Made by a program: the position numbers and the translations under genes. The notes beneath the pieces are model-generated. The model did not search any database, was not told where the DNA came from, and saw only the letters and a list, made by a program, of their open reading frames with translations. 64,000 nt of DNA from Toxonevra muliebris (Eukaryota; Arthropoda; Insecta; Diptera; Pallopteridae), in contig OY829326.1 of the NCBI GenBank assembly GCA_963691655.1, positions 93,923,235 through 93,987,234 of the forward strand, written 5' to 3'. Shown in pieces: positions 34,267-47,700 of the stretch. Position 1 is the first letter of the stretch. The number at the start of each line of letters is the position of its first letter.

Positions 34267-36630
34267 TGAAAATGCCTACCACACAAAACACTTGACGCTT
34301 TTAGTGGGACCCCAGGGTTCCGCAGATTACACTTTAAGAACCACTGGTATATAACAACTATAAAAATACTTGGAAAACCGTTGCAAAAAATATAAAGATT
34401 AGAAGAAATAAATTTATGACTCCACTAACAACAATCCAAATTCGAAACTGGTTTGAGAAATAAATTTTTTAACATATTTTATGTTTGGTTTAAAAACAAT
34501 CACCCACTTTCAATGATACAAAGAACGGTTAACCCAATTAGTTCATAGTAACGCCGGGAATTAGTCTACATTCTCTCCTCGTGATAAAGATCACGTGATT
34601 TGATTCTTTCCTTCCATAAGTAGACCAAAAGAGGCAATTTGCTTTTGACAGAAAACCGGTAAGTATCTTATAGTTTATCGTAATACTTCAATGAAGTGGG
34701 CAGTTGCGAGGTTTCACTGTTAAGTATCTCCTGTTTAACCCTGAATAAGCGTTTTCCTAATCTTATTTGGATTTCTACTAGTATTAATGAATGGTTTCAG
34801 TTAGAAGTTGCCGAACATTTCATTTCATTTGCTTATCTCACTTATTTATTTCATATATATTTTATCATTGATCTGTTTTTGGTTATTATTATTTTTATCA
34901 CATATTTATGATATCGTTGTAGTCATGAATAAAAAAATAAAACAAATTCTTGTACCTATTCATGAAATTTTCTGTTACATATTTACAAATTTCTCAACGT
35001 GATATCACACATTTTAATTAAAAAATTAATTACTTACTAAATACATGCTATGACTAAAACGTTTAGAAATTTAATTTTCCAGTGGAACAAATCTAGTATA
35101 GTTTCTGGGTTCTAAGGAATATTTTAAGATAATTTTTTATATTTATTTACTCTAGAAATTATATGATTTCAAATAATGAAGAGACTGTGCAATACCATAT
35201 GTTTGCGATACCATGACCCACCACCATTGTGTATATATTTTCACATAGACATAGTGTGAGCATTTAATTAATTAGAAAATACAAGGCCATTGCCGCCACC
35301 ACGTCATATACTTTACGAGCTTGTGCTCTTATAAATTAAAGTGATATGCTCAATAAAAACTGGATTAAACTATCTATGTATCTCAAAGAAATATCACAGA
35401 GTTTTTGTGTACGTTGTAGAGTGCAAGTAGCAACAGTTGGCAATGCTACCGTCTGTCTGTCTCGCTTGTCGTCTTAACAAAGTGTGTACAAGCATTCACG
35501 ACATTTTATAATAATATAAAGTTAAATCTATTGTAATTGATTGACAAATGTAATTGACAAGCCAGACAATGTCAACATTGTCGTTCGGTCGCTACTTTAT
35601 TGTACATATGAACTAACTGGCTGGAGACGTGATAGTTTAAGTAAGAGGGCGCCCGTCCATTTCAAAATAAAAAATCTCCCCTTTGTGACATTACTGCCCA
35701 TTTTGCAATTACGCTGCTGCGCGGCGTATGCCAAACCAAATGTTCAAATGTGTTTTTGAAACTTTATGAAAATTTCTACATTTCCACCCAAAATCCAAAA
35801 AAAAAAAAAAAAAAAACTGAACAAGAAGAAAAACTTTCTGCTGTAGGATTTTGGTAATAATTTTATTACCCTATTTTGAATGTCAATATTGAGACGCCAA
35901 TTCATTTGTCAAAATTTATCTTTTGTCATTGGAATTTACGCTAAATGTTGCCGCGTCTATAATGTTACCTAGGCGTTGCGGCATATAACGAGCGCGTGAT
36001 TTCGGGCATGTTGCCATAGTACAACAAAAATATTTTTATTTTTTGAAATTGAAGTTGAATTGTTTCTTTGTTTCTCTTTGGTTTATGGCGCATCCGTTCG
36101 ATGATATTCTTGACCTACACTATAGTTCGTTTTTCATTTTTGTGGGCGTTTCGATTATGACGAAATAATTTTTGTTTATTTTTATTTTACTTTATTTAAA
36201 AATTTTTCGATGACACTTTTATATACATACTCTCGCATGTACAAACAATTTCTGCCTTCATTTATCGTGCGGATTTTATGAATATTGTGATTCATAGAAA
36301 ATTTTCTGAAATTAGTGTGTGAGCGAATGCATGATAAATGATTTATTTTTAGCAATATTGTTGTTAAACCAAACATAAAATATGTTAAAAAATTAATTTT
36401 TCAAACAAGTTTCGTATTTGGATTGTTGTTGGTGGAGTCATAAATTTATTTCTTCTAATCTTTATATTTTCTGCAACGGTTTTCCAAGTATATGATATAT
36501 ATAAAGAATGTCAAAGTTATACATTTTTATAGCTGTTATATACCATTGGTTCTTAAAGTGTAATCTGCGAAACCCTGGGTTCCCACTAAAAGCGTCAAGT
36601 GTTTTGTGTGGTAGGCATTTCCAATAAGAA
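34262..36630. repeat. Large inverted repeat, arms about 240-270 bp
   Basis: Left arm 34262-34501 and right arm 36359-36630 are inverted copies with about 90% visual similarity (AATGCCTACCACACAAAACA, TGACTCCACTAACAACAATC, ACATATTTTATGTTTGG). The right arm carries about 45 extra bases near 36495-36540. Inside each arm sits a hAT-type end, CAGTGGTTCTTAAAG on the minus strand at 34351 and CATTGGTTCTTAAAG on the plus strand at 36543. The left arm's outer edge coincides with the truncated end of the RTE LINE. Confidence 0.8.
34502..36358. other. Spacer of the large inverted repeat
   Basis: No gene recognised. The part at about 35390-35760 has more balanced base composition (AGCAACAGTTGGCAATGCTA, CAATTACGCTGCTGCGCGGC) and could be regulatory. 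Confidence 0.35.
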
Positions 36631-36703
36631 ATTTACAATAGATCAGTACAGACTTGACTGCTGGGATATCATCGTTAATTAATCGTTAATCGCCGAACTA
36701 TTA

Positions 36704-36823
36704 AAGCCTGGTTTTCACTATGTCAAATTCCATCAAATTTGCCAGCATGTTGGCAAATTTCATATAGGAATTTCTCTCTTTTTCTCTCTTTGACAGGGTA
36801 TATGACATAGTGAAAACCAAGCA
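36704..36823. mobile_element. 120-bp MITE, TTA-flanked (Harbinger-type)
   Basis: GCCTGGTTTTCACTATGTCA at the left and its inverse TGACATAGTGAAAACCAAGC at the right, with TTA on both sides (36701-36703 and 36824-36826), the target size of PIF/Harbinger elements. Too short for coding. Confidence 0.7.
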
Positions 36824-36829
36824 TTAGTT

Positions 36830-39800
36830 TATAGTTTGATTTACCCCTTGACTCAACTTGGTGTAAAAGACAATTTGAACAGTTTATAAGTACGCGGTTT
36901 CGGTGTTTCATCATTTTATCATGTTTTTCCGAATTAAAAAAAAAACATCTCCGCGTTTCGGGTGGAATCTTATGGGCAAGATGGAACACCTTTTTTCCAC
37001 AAATTGAGAAAAATATGTTCTGAAATTAATATATAAAAACTAGATATTGCAAATCAGATTGTTTATTTTAACCCTTTGTAGACCGACGGTACTTAAAAGT
37101 ATCATTACCATTATCGGTTCATAAAATCTTTTTGCAAAATATTTATATGATTTTTGGCCGACGTTATATTAAAATATACTATAATTCTTACACAATTCTT
37201 ATAATTTCCTAGTTTTCGCTTCTCTCTGACCCAAAGGTACTTAGGGATACCAGTTATAACTAATATAATTGTAGATCTTTGAAAAATTTTCAACTTCGTA
37301 TTTTTGTATAAGAAGCCACAACTATGATTTCATTGAAAAAATGAAATTATTCATCCCTTTCAAATTTTGGTCCACAAGGGGCAAAAATATTTCTAAAACA
37401 ATGAAGGGAATTTTTAAGAATATTGAGAACAATCGGAAAATAATTTTAAAAACATTTTGGAATGTTTTGCGAAGATTTTCTCTCTCCCGCAATCAATGGA
37501 ACTTGCATCGAAAATAGAGAAAAAAGTAAGGGGAAAATGAACAATTCAAATAAAACAAAAATTCACAAAAACTTGTACTTACTTTTCAAAAGGTACTCAA
37601 ACATCAAGGTAAGTACTCAAGCTGTATACCGTAAGCGATTAAATAATGACAAATAAGGAAAAACTTAGTGCGAGAAAAGTTTTGGCTTTCACAGAGCATA
37701 ATCAGTCAAGCGATCGCGAAAAGTTTGATTTGACGCTTTATATTTTGTCCCTGTATGAATAGACAAGGGTTCAATCTCTCCCTGCTTTCCATTTCTCCCG
37801 GAATCATCATACCAATTTTTCAGGTTTTTAGAAAATCATTCACGGTTTGTTTAGATGCTTTGTTTCAAAAATGATCGGCTATTACATGATATTGGTATTC
37901 AACTGTGGTATAAACGCAGTACAACTGAAAGAGTATTGCAGTAATTACCATGACCCAAAGCTGGACAGATATAGCCAGTTGACTGTTATCCATCAATACC
38001 GTAGCAGCATTGAATTAACTGTCATTAGTGATTTTGGGTGAATTGCTGTTGGAAAAATGAAAGGAGCTCTGAAATTTTTTTGTAAAATTATTGAAAGTTC
38101 TGCGACCAGAATAGTTTGGGAATTACTGTTCTATACTAATCAAAATAATAAACCAAATATTTGCCGTTTTTATTCACTGATAATGACAAAACCATTGTAT
38201 TTACTATTAGTGACAATGAAAATTACTGATTTAATATACAGGGTGATTCAGGGGTTCAAGTTAATAAGGTATGAGTAAGAGTAAGTCAATAAGGTCGAGA
38301 TAAGCAAAAAAAAAAGAAAATAATATATATAAATATTATAACAAAAAAACTGAGACAAGATAGAAAGTTCTTCAACGCTTTATAGCTTCCAAAGGAGTTG
38401 GAAATAGAATCTACCACCGATATGATTTTTTGCTGATCTCGACTTCATTCATGTCATATTGACTTATTCATATACTTCACGGAGTTTTGAAACATAAATT
38501 ATCAAGCCCAGTTTCCAGATATATCTCGTAATGAAAATTTAAATGATCTAATTGAAGATGTTATAAATTTTACTTACTTTTAGGATCAAATTTGGCAACA
38601 TCAAACATTTTCATATTCACTAAATTTATAAATCTGATTTAACATTGTTTCATCAAAAATTTAAGACCGAAATTGCTAATTTTGTCTGATACTTAACATA
38701 AGTTGAATGACGCTTTGTGCTATACGAACCAAATTGGCAGTGCCGTAATCTAATTCCTCAGTATTGGCTATAAAACGGTGATAAAATTTATGGTTTCTGA
38801 ATAATTTTAATTATTATTTTTGTATTTCAACATTTATGATAATAAATGAATTTGACGAAAGTATTAGAATTAAATATGCTTGGCTTTTATTCGCTTCTAT
38901 TGTTGTCATTCAAATTCTAATGAGAATTCATATTTTTAAGGTCATTGCTACAAACTGTCAACATTTTGTCTTTATACAAAAACTCACCGGAATATTTAAA
39001 TTTTAAAGACTTGAATGAGTATTTTGACACCAAAACTGCAAAAACTAAAAAACAAAAAAAAAAAAAATATAGCTTAAATTACTAATCCTATGTTGAAGTT
39101 AAATATGGGCTTGGTAGTGTCAAAAATTGACTGAAGGAAATTAAAGTGAAACAAATAAGTGAACGAAAATCATCGCTGAAACGAAAAAAAAACAAAATAC
39201 TTAAAATTTAAGAATTTGTTTCAACAATATGCAATTAACATTAACACCTCAGCATGGCTTTTGCTAATATTTAAATTGAAAACACGCACATACACATACA
39301 CACTCAAGTATTAAATAAAACGCTTTAAGCCTAAATTGCGTCGAATTATTATTTACAGATAGTTTGGAACAATGAGGAATAAGAGAAGAACAAAAGCATA
39401 AATAATGACGGAAAAGATAAGATTGAATTAATGCAAAATGACAACATTCACAAAGCAAAATCAAAAAGCACAACACTTCAATACTGAAACTGAGAAGTGT
39501 GAAGAAATAATAAGGAAAAAAACCTAAAAAAAACTATTATAATTGACATAAAACTACTTTACATGTCAGCATGTAGTAGATAGTAGTAAGTTGAACGTTC
39601 ATTATATGAGCTAATAAAAATTCTTTAAAAATTTGCTAAAGACAAAAAAATTGGAGTGCAAAATAATAATAGACAAACTTAGATTAATGACCTCATAAAA
39701 TATGAAATGACATAGACAAAATCATTCAAACGACGAGCTACATACGAAATTTCATTTCAGGATTTAAAGTTCAATTTATGGTAAAAAGGTGTTAAAAAAA

Positions 39801-42800
39801 AAGTAAAGAAAAACCCGAAAATCTCCAACTGACACAATAAACTTCAACAACCTGTCGGACTGACTGACATCTTGAGAATGATGTCAAAGTATGGCAAAGT
39901 TTACGTTATGCCAAGTTAAACCTTATGATAATTCTTAATTGCGCACCTTGGGGGTATGATGTAACTCTAATTTTTATTATTGTTGCTATTGTTGTTGTTG
40001 TTTACAATTTGTAGCTTGTTCACTAACCTCTTTTCATGCATATTCGCGCTTAAATATAATTAAATTTGATTGTTTTACGAATTGTGCATGCGTAAATTTG
40101 ACATAGAAAAAAAAAAAAACAGTTTGAAAAGTTACAGGTGTGAAGATCTTACGAAATTGTCATAAATAAATTCCTTTAATTTGAGGCGTAATTTTCGACA
40201 AATTAAAACTACTTTATATAAATTACTTTATTAGATGAATCATAAGGCGTGCATACATATTTAGGTTGTCTAGATATAAATGTAAGTAAATCGGCACATC
40301 TGAGACTTATAGCACCATTTTGATTCCCTTTGTCGAGTTTTTTGAGGGAACAATTCCAGATTAACGATTATTGATGAAAAAGTAAAATTCCGAAAAAAAC
40401 TCAATAGTTTAATTATTTCTTGTAATCAAAATAACTACTTTAATTATGATACCCGCATTTAAACCTAATTCTAATTAAAGTTGCGTGCATTGAAAGAATA
40501 ATAAAATGAAATTATATATTTTACTTTATTTAAGGGGAGATCAAATTCATTCTATTTTCCAGACAGAAAATTGCCAGATTTGATGTTTTTATTTTATAGA
40601 AAATTGTACACAGCAAATAAAATTGGTTACATAAAAATTGTTCTAATCCTAATCGAAAGCTATTAGGGCTCAACGAACATAGCATACGCCAAAAAGTTTT
40701 CAATAATATACTATTTCTGTAGTAAAACGGAATAACAGCTTAAGTCTATTTTTTTGTCGGCCGAGTTTAATAGGTCTTTCAAATGACTCTTAACTCAAAT
40801 CAAAAAACATTCTTAAAACGATATATTATTCTAAAACTTACTTAAAAATGTTGCACCAGTTTAATATTTATAACCAAAAATTTTTCTATCTTAAGTTGAG
40901 TTAGGCTGTTTTTCATTTGTACCACTGATTTAAGTTGGACTAGCTATTAAAATTTTCTAGTTTTAGACGGAATTTTGTAATTATTTTTCTATGACATTTC
41001 TAACTTTTATTGTTCAAAAAAAAAAAAAATATGGTCTAATAAATTCTGATTATTTTATTTTTTTGGCAATTAACACACAGGGGATACCCCTATAAAATTA
41101 AAGCATTGTTGTGATTGAATCAAGGAGATAAATTCATAAGTGAGAGGAGAGAAAAGGAAGACATTTCTCTGAATGTTTGCTTTGAATTTATGAAGATTAT
41201 AACGCCAGAAAAAATATTTGTAGGTAGGTAGTTTATTTCATAAACGTGCGAGAAAGAAGTAATGTATAGTAACGAGTCCACGTGGAATGCATGAGTTCCA
41301 TTTTAGGTTCGAGTAGCTCTGTTGAAAGCACGGATGGATAAAATCAAAACACCCAGCTCTACAGAACATCATCATCTTCATCACATAGCTAAAGTAACGC
41401 AAGCAACATTTCGATGAAGTTCCTATGTAATAATGGTGTAAACCTTATAAAATAGGTCAAACATTTTTCTTTATTGTGTTTTTTAAATAACTTTCGCTCG
41501 TTTGCACCAAAAAAAAAAAACAAAATAAATCTAGTTCAGTATGCAGAAGTAACTGTTATTAAATAGGAATTTTTTTAAATATAAAATATATATTTTGAGG
41601 AATGAGTTATGACGCATTTTATTCTTCCATAAATGGAGATTAAATTCCAGTTTTATTTATAAAAAAAATCCAAAATAGCCTTATCAGCTCCCATCAAATA
41701 AAGTCATGCACAGCGTGTTTTGGTCTGAGAGGGGTGCTTCACAGCCTAGCTGAAACAAAACGTTTGAAAAAAATTCAATTTTTGTATCCTGTTTTTTGTT
41801 TTTTGCTTCAACGGATGAAAAAAAATATTTCTGAATCAATTTTTGTCAAAAATCACTTCCTGACGGCTCCGAAAACTACATTTCTTTTCAATTGCCCAGA
41901 GATTTATGTGAATCGGTTCATCTGGCTATAAATTATAAAACACTTTAGATAATAGAATACACCTACGTGTTCTAAACGTGCAAAAGGATGCAAATTATTA
42001 AATATAAAAAAAAAAAATACTAAATAAAAAATAAAGAATTTTTCTTCGTTATGAACGGTAACCTCCCCTTAAATCTTTAACGCAATTATTTCAAATTTCT
42101 TAAAAACTGGGTCATCGATAGTTGTTAAATTTAGAATAATTATTTGTTATCTCAAAAAGCAGAGTCTAAACAAAAAATTTTATATTTATATATTCAACAA
42201 ATTTTTTATTATATTTGCAAAAAAAACCCAAAATCGGTTAACCTTAAATTTTTTTTTTTTTTTGTAAAATTATTGACATTTGTTAAAAAATCAAAATTTC
42301 AACGAACCCTTCATTCATGCATTTTAAAATGCAATATACAAAGAAAATGTTTACCTGGGTTTGATTATACCTTAGATGGCCGCTTCCGGGGACGTCCTGG
42401 TTACCGCAAGTGACCTGAAAAAAAAAATTGGAAACATTACATAGTTTTTCCGAGCTCAACTAGACATAATCTCTCAAACTCAACACTTTTTACGATTTTG
42501 CATTCGGAAATTGATCCGAAATAGTTATAGAGTAAGGTACTAATAGCACTATTTTTCTCTCAATCTCCGGGTCCTTCGGCACTCCAGCACTTATGGAAAG
42601 GATTTTCAGACTAAACCTGGTGTAATTCAAAAATTGAAATTTATGAACCAAAATATATATTGGAAAATTCAAACGATTTTTGATTTTGAAGATATTAGTT
42701 TTTAACCCATTTTTGAATTTCTGTACGTTTTTTCGTACAGCAAGAAGTCATAAAATCATATTTAAAAATTTATATTTGAATTACGATAATATAAATATGA

Positions 42801-44420
42801 TAATAAAAATACACCAGAAGTTTTATATAATAATGTACTGGAAACTTAAGGAAAAATGTATGGACTCATGGAACGAAAAGGTATTTTTTTATGGAATAGA
42901 GTTACATGTACATAAAACCCTTTTCGATTCTATTTACATATATAGTCTAAATCTAATGCTAAAGCTTAAAATATTCACAGTGTCAAATGTTACATTGCAT
43001 GCAAGTATCGCACAAGTTCAAATGGCATTTATAAAAGTACAACAAAAACAATTATAAAAAGAATTTCCACCACAAAAAAGAAATTTTGAAAAACACATTT
43101 CTTTGTTGGGAATTTGTATGTATGTATGTAGTATTTATGCCTATTGTTAATGTGAGGAGTGCATCAAACCATCAACATCACAGTCTATCCCAAGATTATC
43201 CCTTCCATCTGATTCAAATTCAAAATAATTATATACGAGGGGGGAAATTGTTCACTTTCAATACGTAGATAAAATTAGAAAAACACCAAAAATATCTAGA
43301 AGCAAGAAATGAAAGTGAGAAATAAAAAGAAAAACGAAAAAGACACGTGCATAAAATTCAGGCACTCTGCATCTAATTAATGTCTTTGGGGAATTTTTCG
43401 TTATATGTTGTTGACATTTATGCGGCTTAGAATATTCTCGTATGCGTACTTGGGTGTACTAAGCATATTAAATGCCACGATTTCATTAAATTAAAAGAAT
43501 TTTATATTTATTTTGCAAAAATTTTCATGTTGAGACGCCATAATAAATCTTAAGATTTCATAAACATACGGGAATATAAATCAATTAAATTAATTCAAGA
43601 ATGAGTAAATGAATGAAGGGAACGGAAGGGAAGAAGGGGTATTGCAATTTATGTATGTTATGCCATAAAAATGTCTTAACTCTTATGTTGACTCCATTGT
43701 AGTGCAATACAAGCAGAATACCGCTCGTCTGGCTAGACGAGAAAAAAAATTATAAATAAAATCGTCATAATTTTGATTTGGAGCAATTTTTCCATCATAA
43801 AGTACAATCATCTATAGATTTATTAGTGTAACCACAATTTTATTCCAGAAGATCCAGAAGTGCTACAATATCATACCGAACAACTGAAAATTTGAAAAAA
43901 ATCTTGAAAAATGGCAAATTTTGAATTTTGAGGAACCATAACTCAGCCATTTGTTATTCGATCAAAACAAACAGCATATCGATGGAAAGGGTATTCAATT
44001 ACTTTTTTATCGATTTGCAGTTCATTTCGATCGAGCTCTTTGTTTGGACTCCACAAGGATTTGAGTGAAACCATACCCCGGAAAACTCAAAATTATTGCT
44101 CGGCAAAAATTCTTACTATAGAAAAAAAAAATTTTTTTTTTTTTGTTCTTGGTAGAAAACGGTAAAAATCGAAAAATTATGTGTAGTTATGAAATTTGGC
44201 AGCACTGAAATACTGTTCGCTGGAACCGAATATTCATTTGAGCTCGCTGACAATTTACACCGATTACACAATTTATGCCAATAAAATTTGACCAATATTC
44301 TTAACCAGAAACCAGAAGGTTTTTAATGCGCGTGAATGTGAGTATGTAGGCTTGGGGCTTGTGGACTTCACAAAAATGAAAACTGATATCTCAACGAAAA
44401 AAAAATATATTCAAGCATTC
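36830..44420. other. Gene-poor AT-rich interval
   Basis: No coding exon, RNA gene or defined element recognised in 7.6 kb. The open frames present are short and low-complexity. CAGGGTGATTCA at 38239 resembles an element tip but has no partner that I can see. Confidence 0.4.
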
Positions 44421-44422
44421 GT

Positions 44423-44666
44423 AAAAGAAAGACATGTACTTCAAGATGCCAACTACACTTTATTTTAGAAAAAAAAATCAACGGGGCCACATAACTTTAA
44501 ATATGGGTAAAAATAGCGTTTTTCGCATTTTTAGGTTAGGATATCGCAAAAAGAAAGAAATGTATTTTAAGTTGCCAGCTATACTTTTGTTTAGAAAAAA
44601 TCAACAGGGCTACATAACTTCAAATATGGGCAAAAACAGTGTTTTTGTTGCATTTTTAAGTTAGGT
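44423..44666. repeat. Tandem repeat, two units of about 120 bp
   Basis: Unit 1 (44423-44548) and unit 2 (44549-44666) share AAAGAAAGA-ATGTA, AAGATGCCAACTA/AAGTTGCCAGCTA, TAGAAAAAA-ATCAAC, GGGC/GGCC-ACATAACTT, AAATATGGG-AAAAA and TTTTTAGGTTAGG/TTTTTAAGTTAGG. They lie in one open frame, which reads MYFKMPTTLYFRKK and then MYFKLPAILLFRK. This is more likely satellite-like DNA than a gene. Confidence 0.75.
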
Positions 44667-46569
44667 TATCTCACTGGCTGGAGCAATTCTGAGATTTCAA
44701 TTCACCTACGGAAAGGTATTGTGTTATTGCCTCGATAGCCTTGCATGAACACGATGTTTCCGGAACTGGTCCTCTGTAATCAAAACTATTTGAACTTTTT
44801 TTTAGTATCCATATATATTGCATTACGAAAGGCTTGAGCGTACATAAGTTTGTACAAATTTTGATTTTTAAACAAATTTCAATTTGTTTTTAAATAAATC
44901 TTTCAGACCCTGATTTTCAAAGTAACAAATTCAGAATAGAACTGCAAATGGACTGATGGAACAGTTTTTGAGATATTTTGGTCAGCGTTTTTGAAAAAAC
45001 ACAGTTTTAAAATTCTCATAGACATTGAATAGTCTAGTTTTTCCTTGAAAATTGCCACAGACCAAAGGATATTTTATTTTAAAAAAATCTCAAAACTAAT
45101 AATTCTAATTTTTATATTTTCTAGTAACTTCATTTAAAATATGTCAAGAAAAAAAAAAAACAGGGACATCGTCGTCTTTCAAAGCTTCGATCTTTTATTA
45201 AATTTGAAATTTTATTAAAAAAACGATAAGTTTTCATTACGGCGTAGTGATATTTAAATAATTTTTAGAAAAGAAGACCAAAGAAAAGTAGAGTCTACTT
45301 GGGATTAGGCATATAAAATTCTTATAGCATAGCTATGTATGTACGTTGTCGGCAAAGTTAAATTAAAAAAATCATACCTAATTTTAGTTCTATTAATCAA
45401 TATGTCATAATAATAAATATATTGCATTCACTAGCTTAAGGATATTATGAAATGCATTGAATACTTAATACTTAAAATTATTGAATGAATGAATGTTGTA
45501 ATAACCTTGAGCCAATTTAATTCTGTGCTATGTTGTCTGATTGGCTTTGCAATCGCAAGTTTTCATTAAAAACGAAAAAGAAAAATTTTCTAACGAAATT
45601 TCAGAAATACATACACATAAATATAAACAAAAACAAACAGTTTATTTTGGTATGAGTATAACGCAATCCCAATTGCGACAATGCCACATCACAATGTGGT
45701 GGAATAGAGAGGGAATAGCCGGCCGCGAAATGAAGAGTCGCTGCTCGCATAAGAGCACAATGGAAATCAATTGGGAAAGGTGCATAAAATGAGGTTCGAA
45801 AAATAAACTACAGAAATATGTATGTACTTAGGTATAGAATGATAAGACTCAGCGATCTGGAGCACGTCACGTTGCTGTCGTTGTTGTAATTGTTGCAGGT
45901 GCTGCATACATACTTACCTACGTATAAGAGTTTGTATGATAAAATAGCTACTTACAATTTATTTATTTTACCAGAATGAAAAAAAAAAACACATACAACA
46001 ATAACAATAATAATAACAATAACAATGTAAAAATATTGTATATGAATACTTATCTATATTTATATGTATGTTGTATGTATGTATTTATGTACTAAAGTAT
46101 GTATATATTTAACGGAACGATAAATTACAGTTTGAGCTTGAATTAGGTTGATTGATATATGAATTTTGTAAGGCGCCAAGAGTTACAACTACAACAGCAA
46201 ATTTGATAATAAAATATTCTTAGAACAGCTAGTTGCAGACGACAAAATGCTATAGCTATGTATTTAGTATTAACTCTAAAGTTAACAGTACAATAGAATA
46301 GAAGCGAAGCGATGTTCCTACTATGTATATGTGAGTGGGTTGCCTAAACATCCGGATTAGTTTGCGCCGGAGCCCCTCACAAGATATAAGATAAATATCT
46401 GGTTAAAGCTCCATTTCTTTCTATTGGATGTATTTCTTTGGCATTCGATATGTACATATAATTAGAGTGGATTTTGATTTTATAAATCCTCTTTTCACAT
46501 GGATTTTTGAAAAGAAAGTTTAAATACTTACAAGCACTTAGCATCACTCTTTAAACCTTCGAGAATGTA
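44667..46569. other. Non-coding interval
   Basis: Nothing recognised apart from AAT/AAC and TATG microsatellite tracts near 45990-46110. Confidence 0.4.
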
Positions 46570-46606
46570 CAGTGCTGGTCATATCATTTGCAACCAAAAT
46601 CACTTC
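46570..46606 (+). repeat. Tc1-type element end
   Basis: TA then CAGTGCTGGTCATATCATTT, the usual look of a Tc1-family terminal repeat. No matching right end was found downstream, so the element is broken or rearranged. Confidence 0.5.
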
Positions 46607-47604
46607 TTAAGTTCACTAAAATAATTTTTATTAAAAATCTTTTCTATTCAAAACAAAGCGAATTTATTGCCATTTATTATAAAAAATTAAAATTACAAAA
46701 TTATGTTGAAAATAAAAAAAAAGAAATAAGTTGTATTAAGTTTAAGTCTGAATTGAAGAGGTTAAAACATTTGCAACTAGAAAAAGTTAAGGCGGTATTC
46801 TACCCGAGGTGGTGCGAAATATCGATGTTTTCAAATCGTTGTAAATGAAACGTTTTTCAATATTTTTATTCGAGGTTTTTTTTGCAAGTTTTTCTACAGG
46901 TTTTGAACAATAATTTTCGTTTTTAATGTTAAAAATTTCTTTGTTAATAATGGTTCATTCGACGCCTCGAACTTGAGCCTGCCGAAAATAGTTGCTCCAT
47001 GGTGGACATGATATCTCCGGTTTAAATATTCTGAAACACAAAATGTAACCCATTTTGTAATCGTGAAATTTCTTGCTATCGCCTCATCTAGGGAATAAGA
47101 AAAAAATTTAAATCAATTTAAATCAGACGTTTGAAAAAAAATGACGATTTTTTGCCCTGTTTTTGTTTATATTTTGCATTAAAAACATTAATTAAACAAA
47201 TGCTTTCGCCATAATCCTAGATAAGGCCATACCTATACATTTGCTTAGTAGCCTTGTAAAATTTCAAGTCAATTGGACAAGTGGTTTTTTGTGAATCGTG
47301 TCCACCGTTCCGAAAAAAAATGGTTTCGAGAAAAACGAGTTTAAAGATTTACAAACATGGTACTTACAAATGATGTAACTTACGGTTAATCAGCGATTCC
47401 AGGACTATACATTTGCCCTCTTCTTTCTCAAAAAACTCGTTGTCTATATCAAAAATATTGAATAAGACCATCTCAGGTATAATACCCCCTTAATGTGAAA
47501 ATTGAAGGAAAATCGAAAAAGTTTTCAAAGCGATGACTGTTGAACGTCTACGTGGTATTGGTTCTATTAAATGTTTCGTCTGATCGATTCGAACTCGGTT
47601 CTAT

Positions 47605-47695
47605 TGCTTTTGAACATTCTCATACAGATTCTCCAGTTTCTTAAACGTATTCGCACCAATTTTTCACGAGCATCCAATGGCTCTCAATTGGACTT
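47605..47695 (-). pseudogene. Inverted fragment of Tc1-type transposase C-terminus
   Basis: The minus strand reads PIESHWMLVK then a decayed continuation, a copy of 48411-48497 in opposite orientation (CAATTGAGAGCCATTGGATG against TATTGAGAGCCATTGGATGC). It lies directly upstream of the plus-strand pseudogene. Confidence 0.7.
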
Positions 47696-47700
47696 AAATT

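Noticed and set aside
38239..38275. CAGGGTGATTCA as the end of a DNA transposon
   Set aside because: No inverted partner or target duplication found nearby.
42680..43057. 125-codon plus-strand frame
   Set aside because: Composition follows AT content, no recognisable domain, no neighbouring exons.
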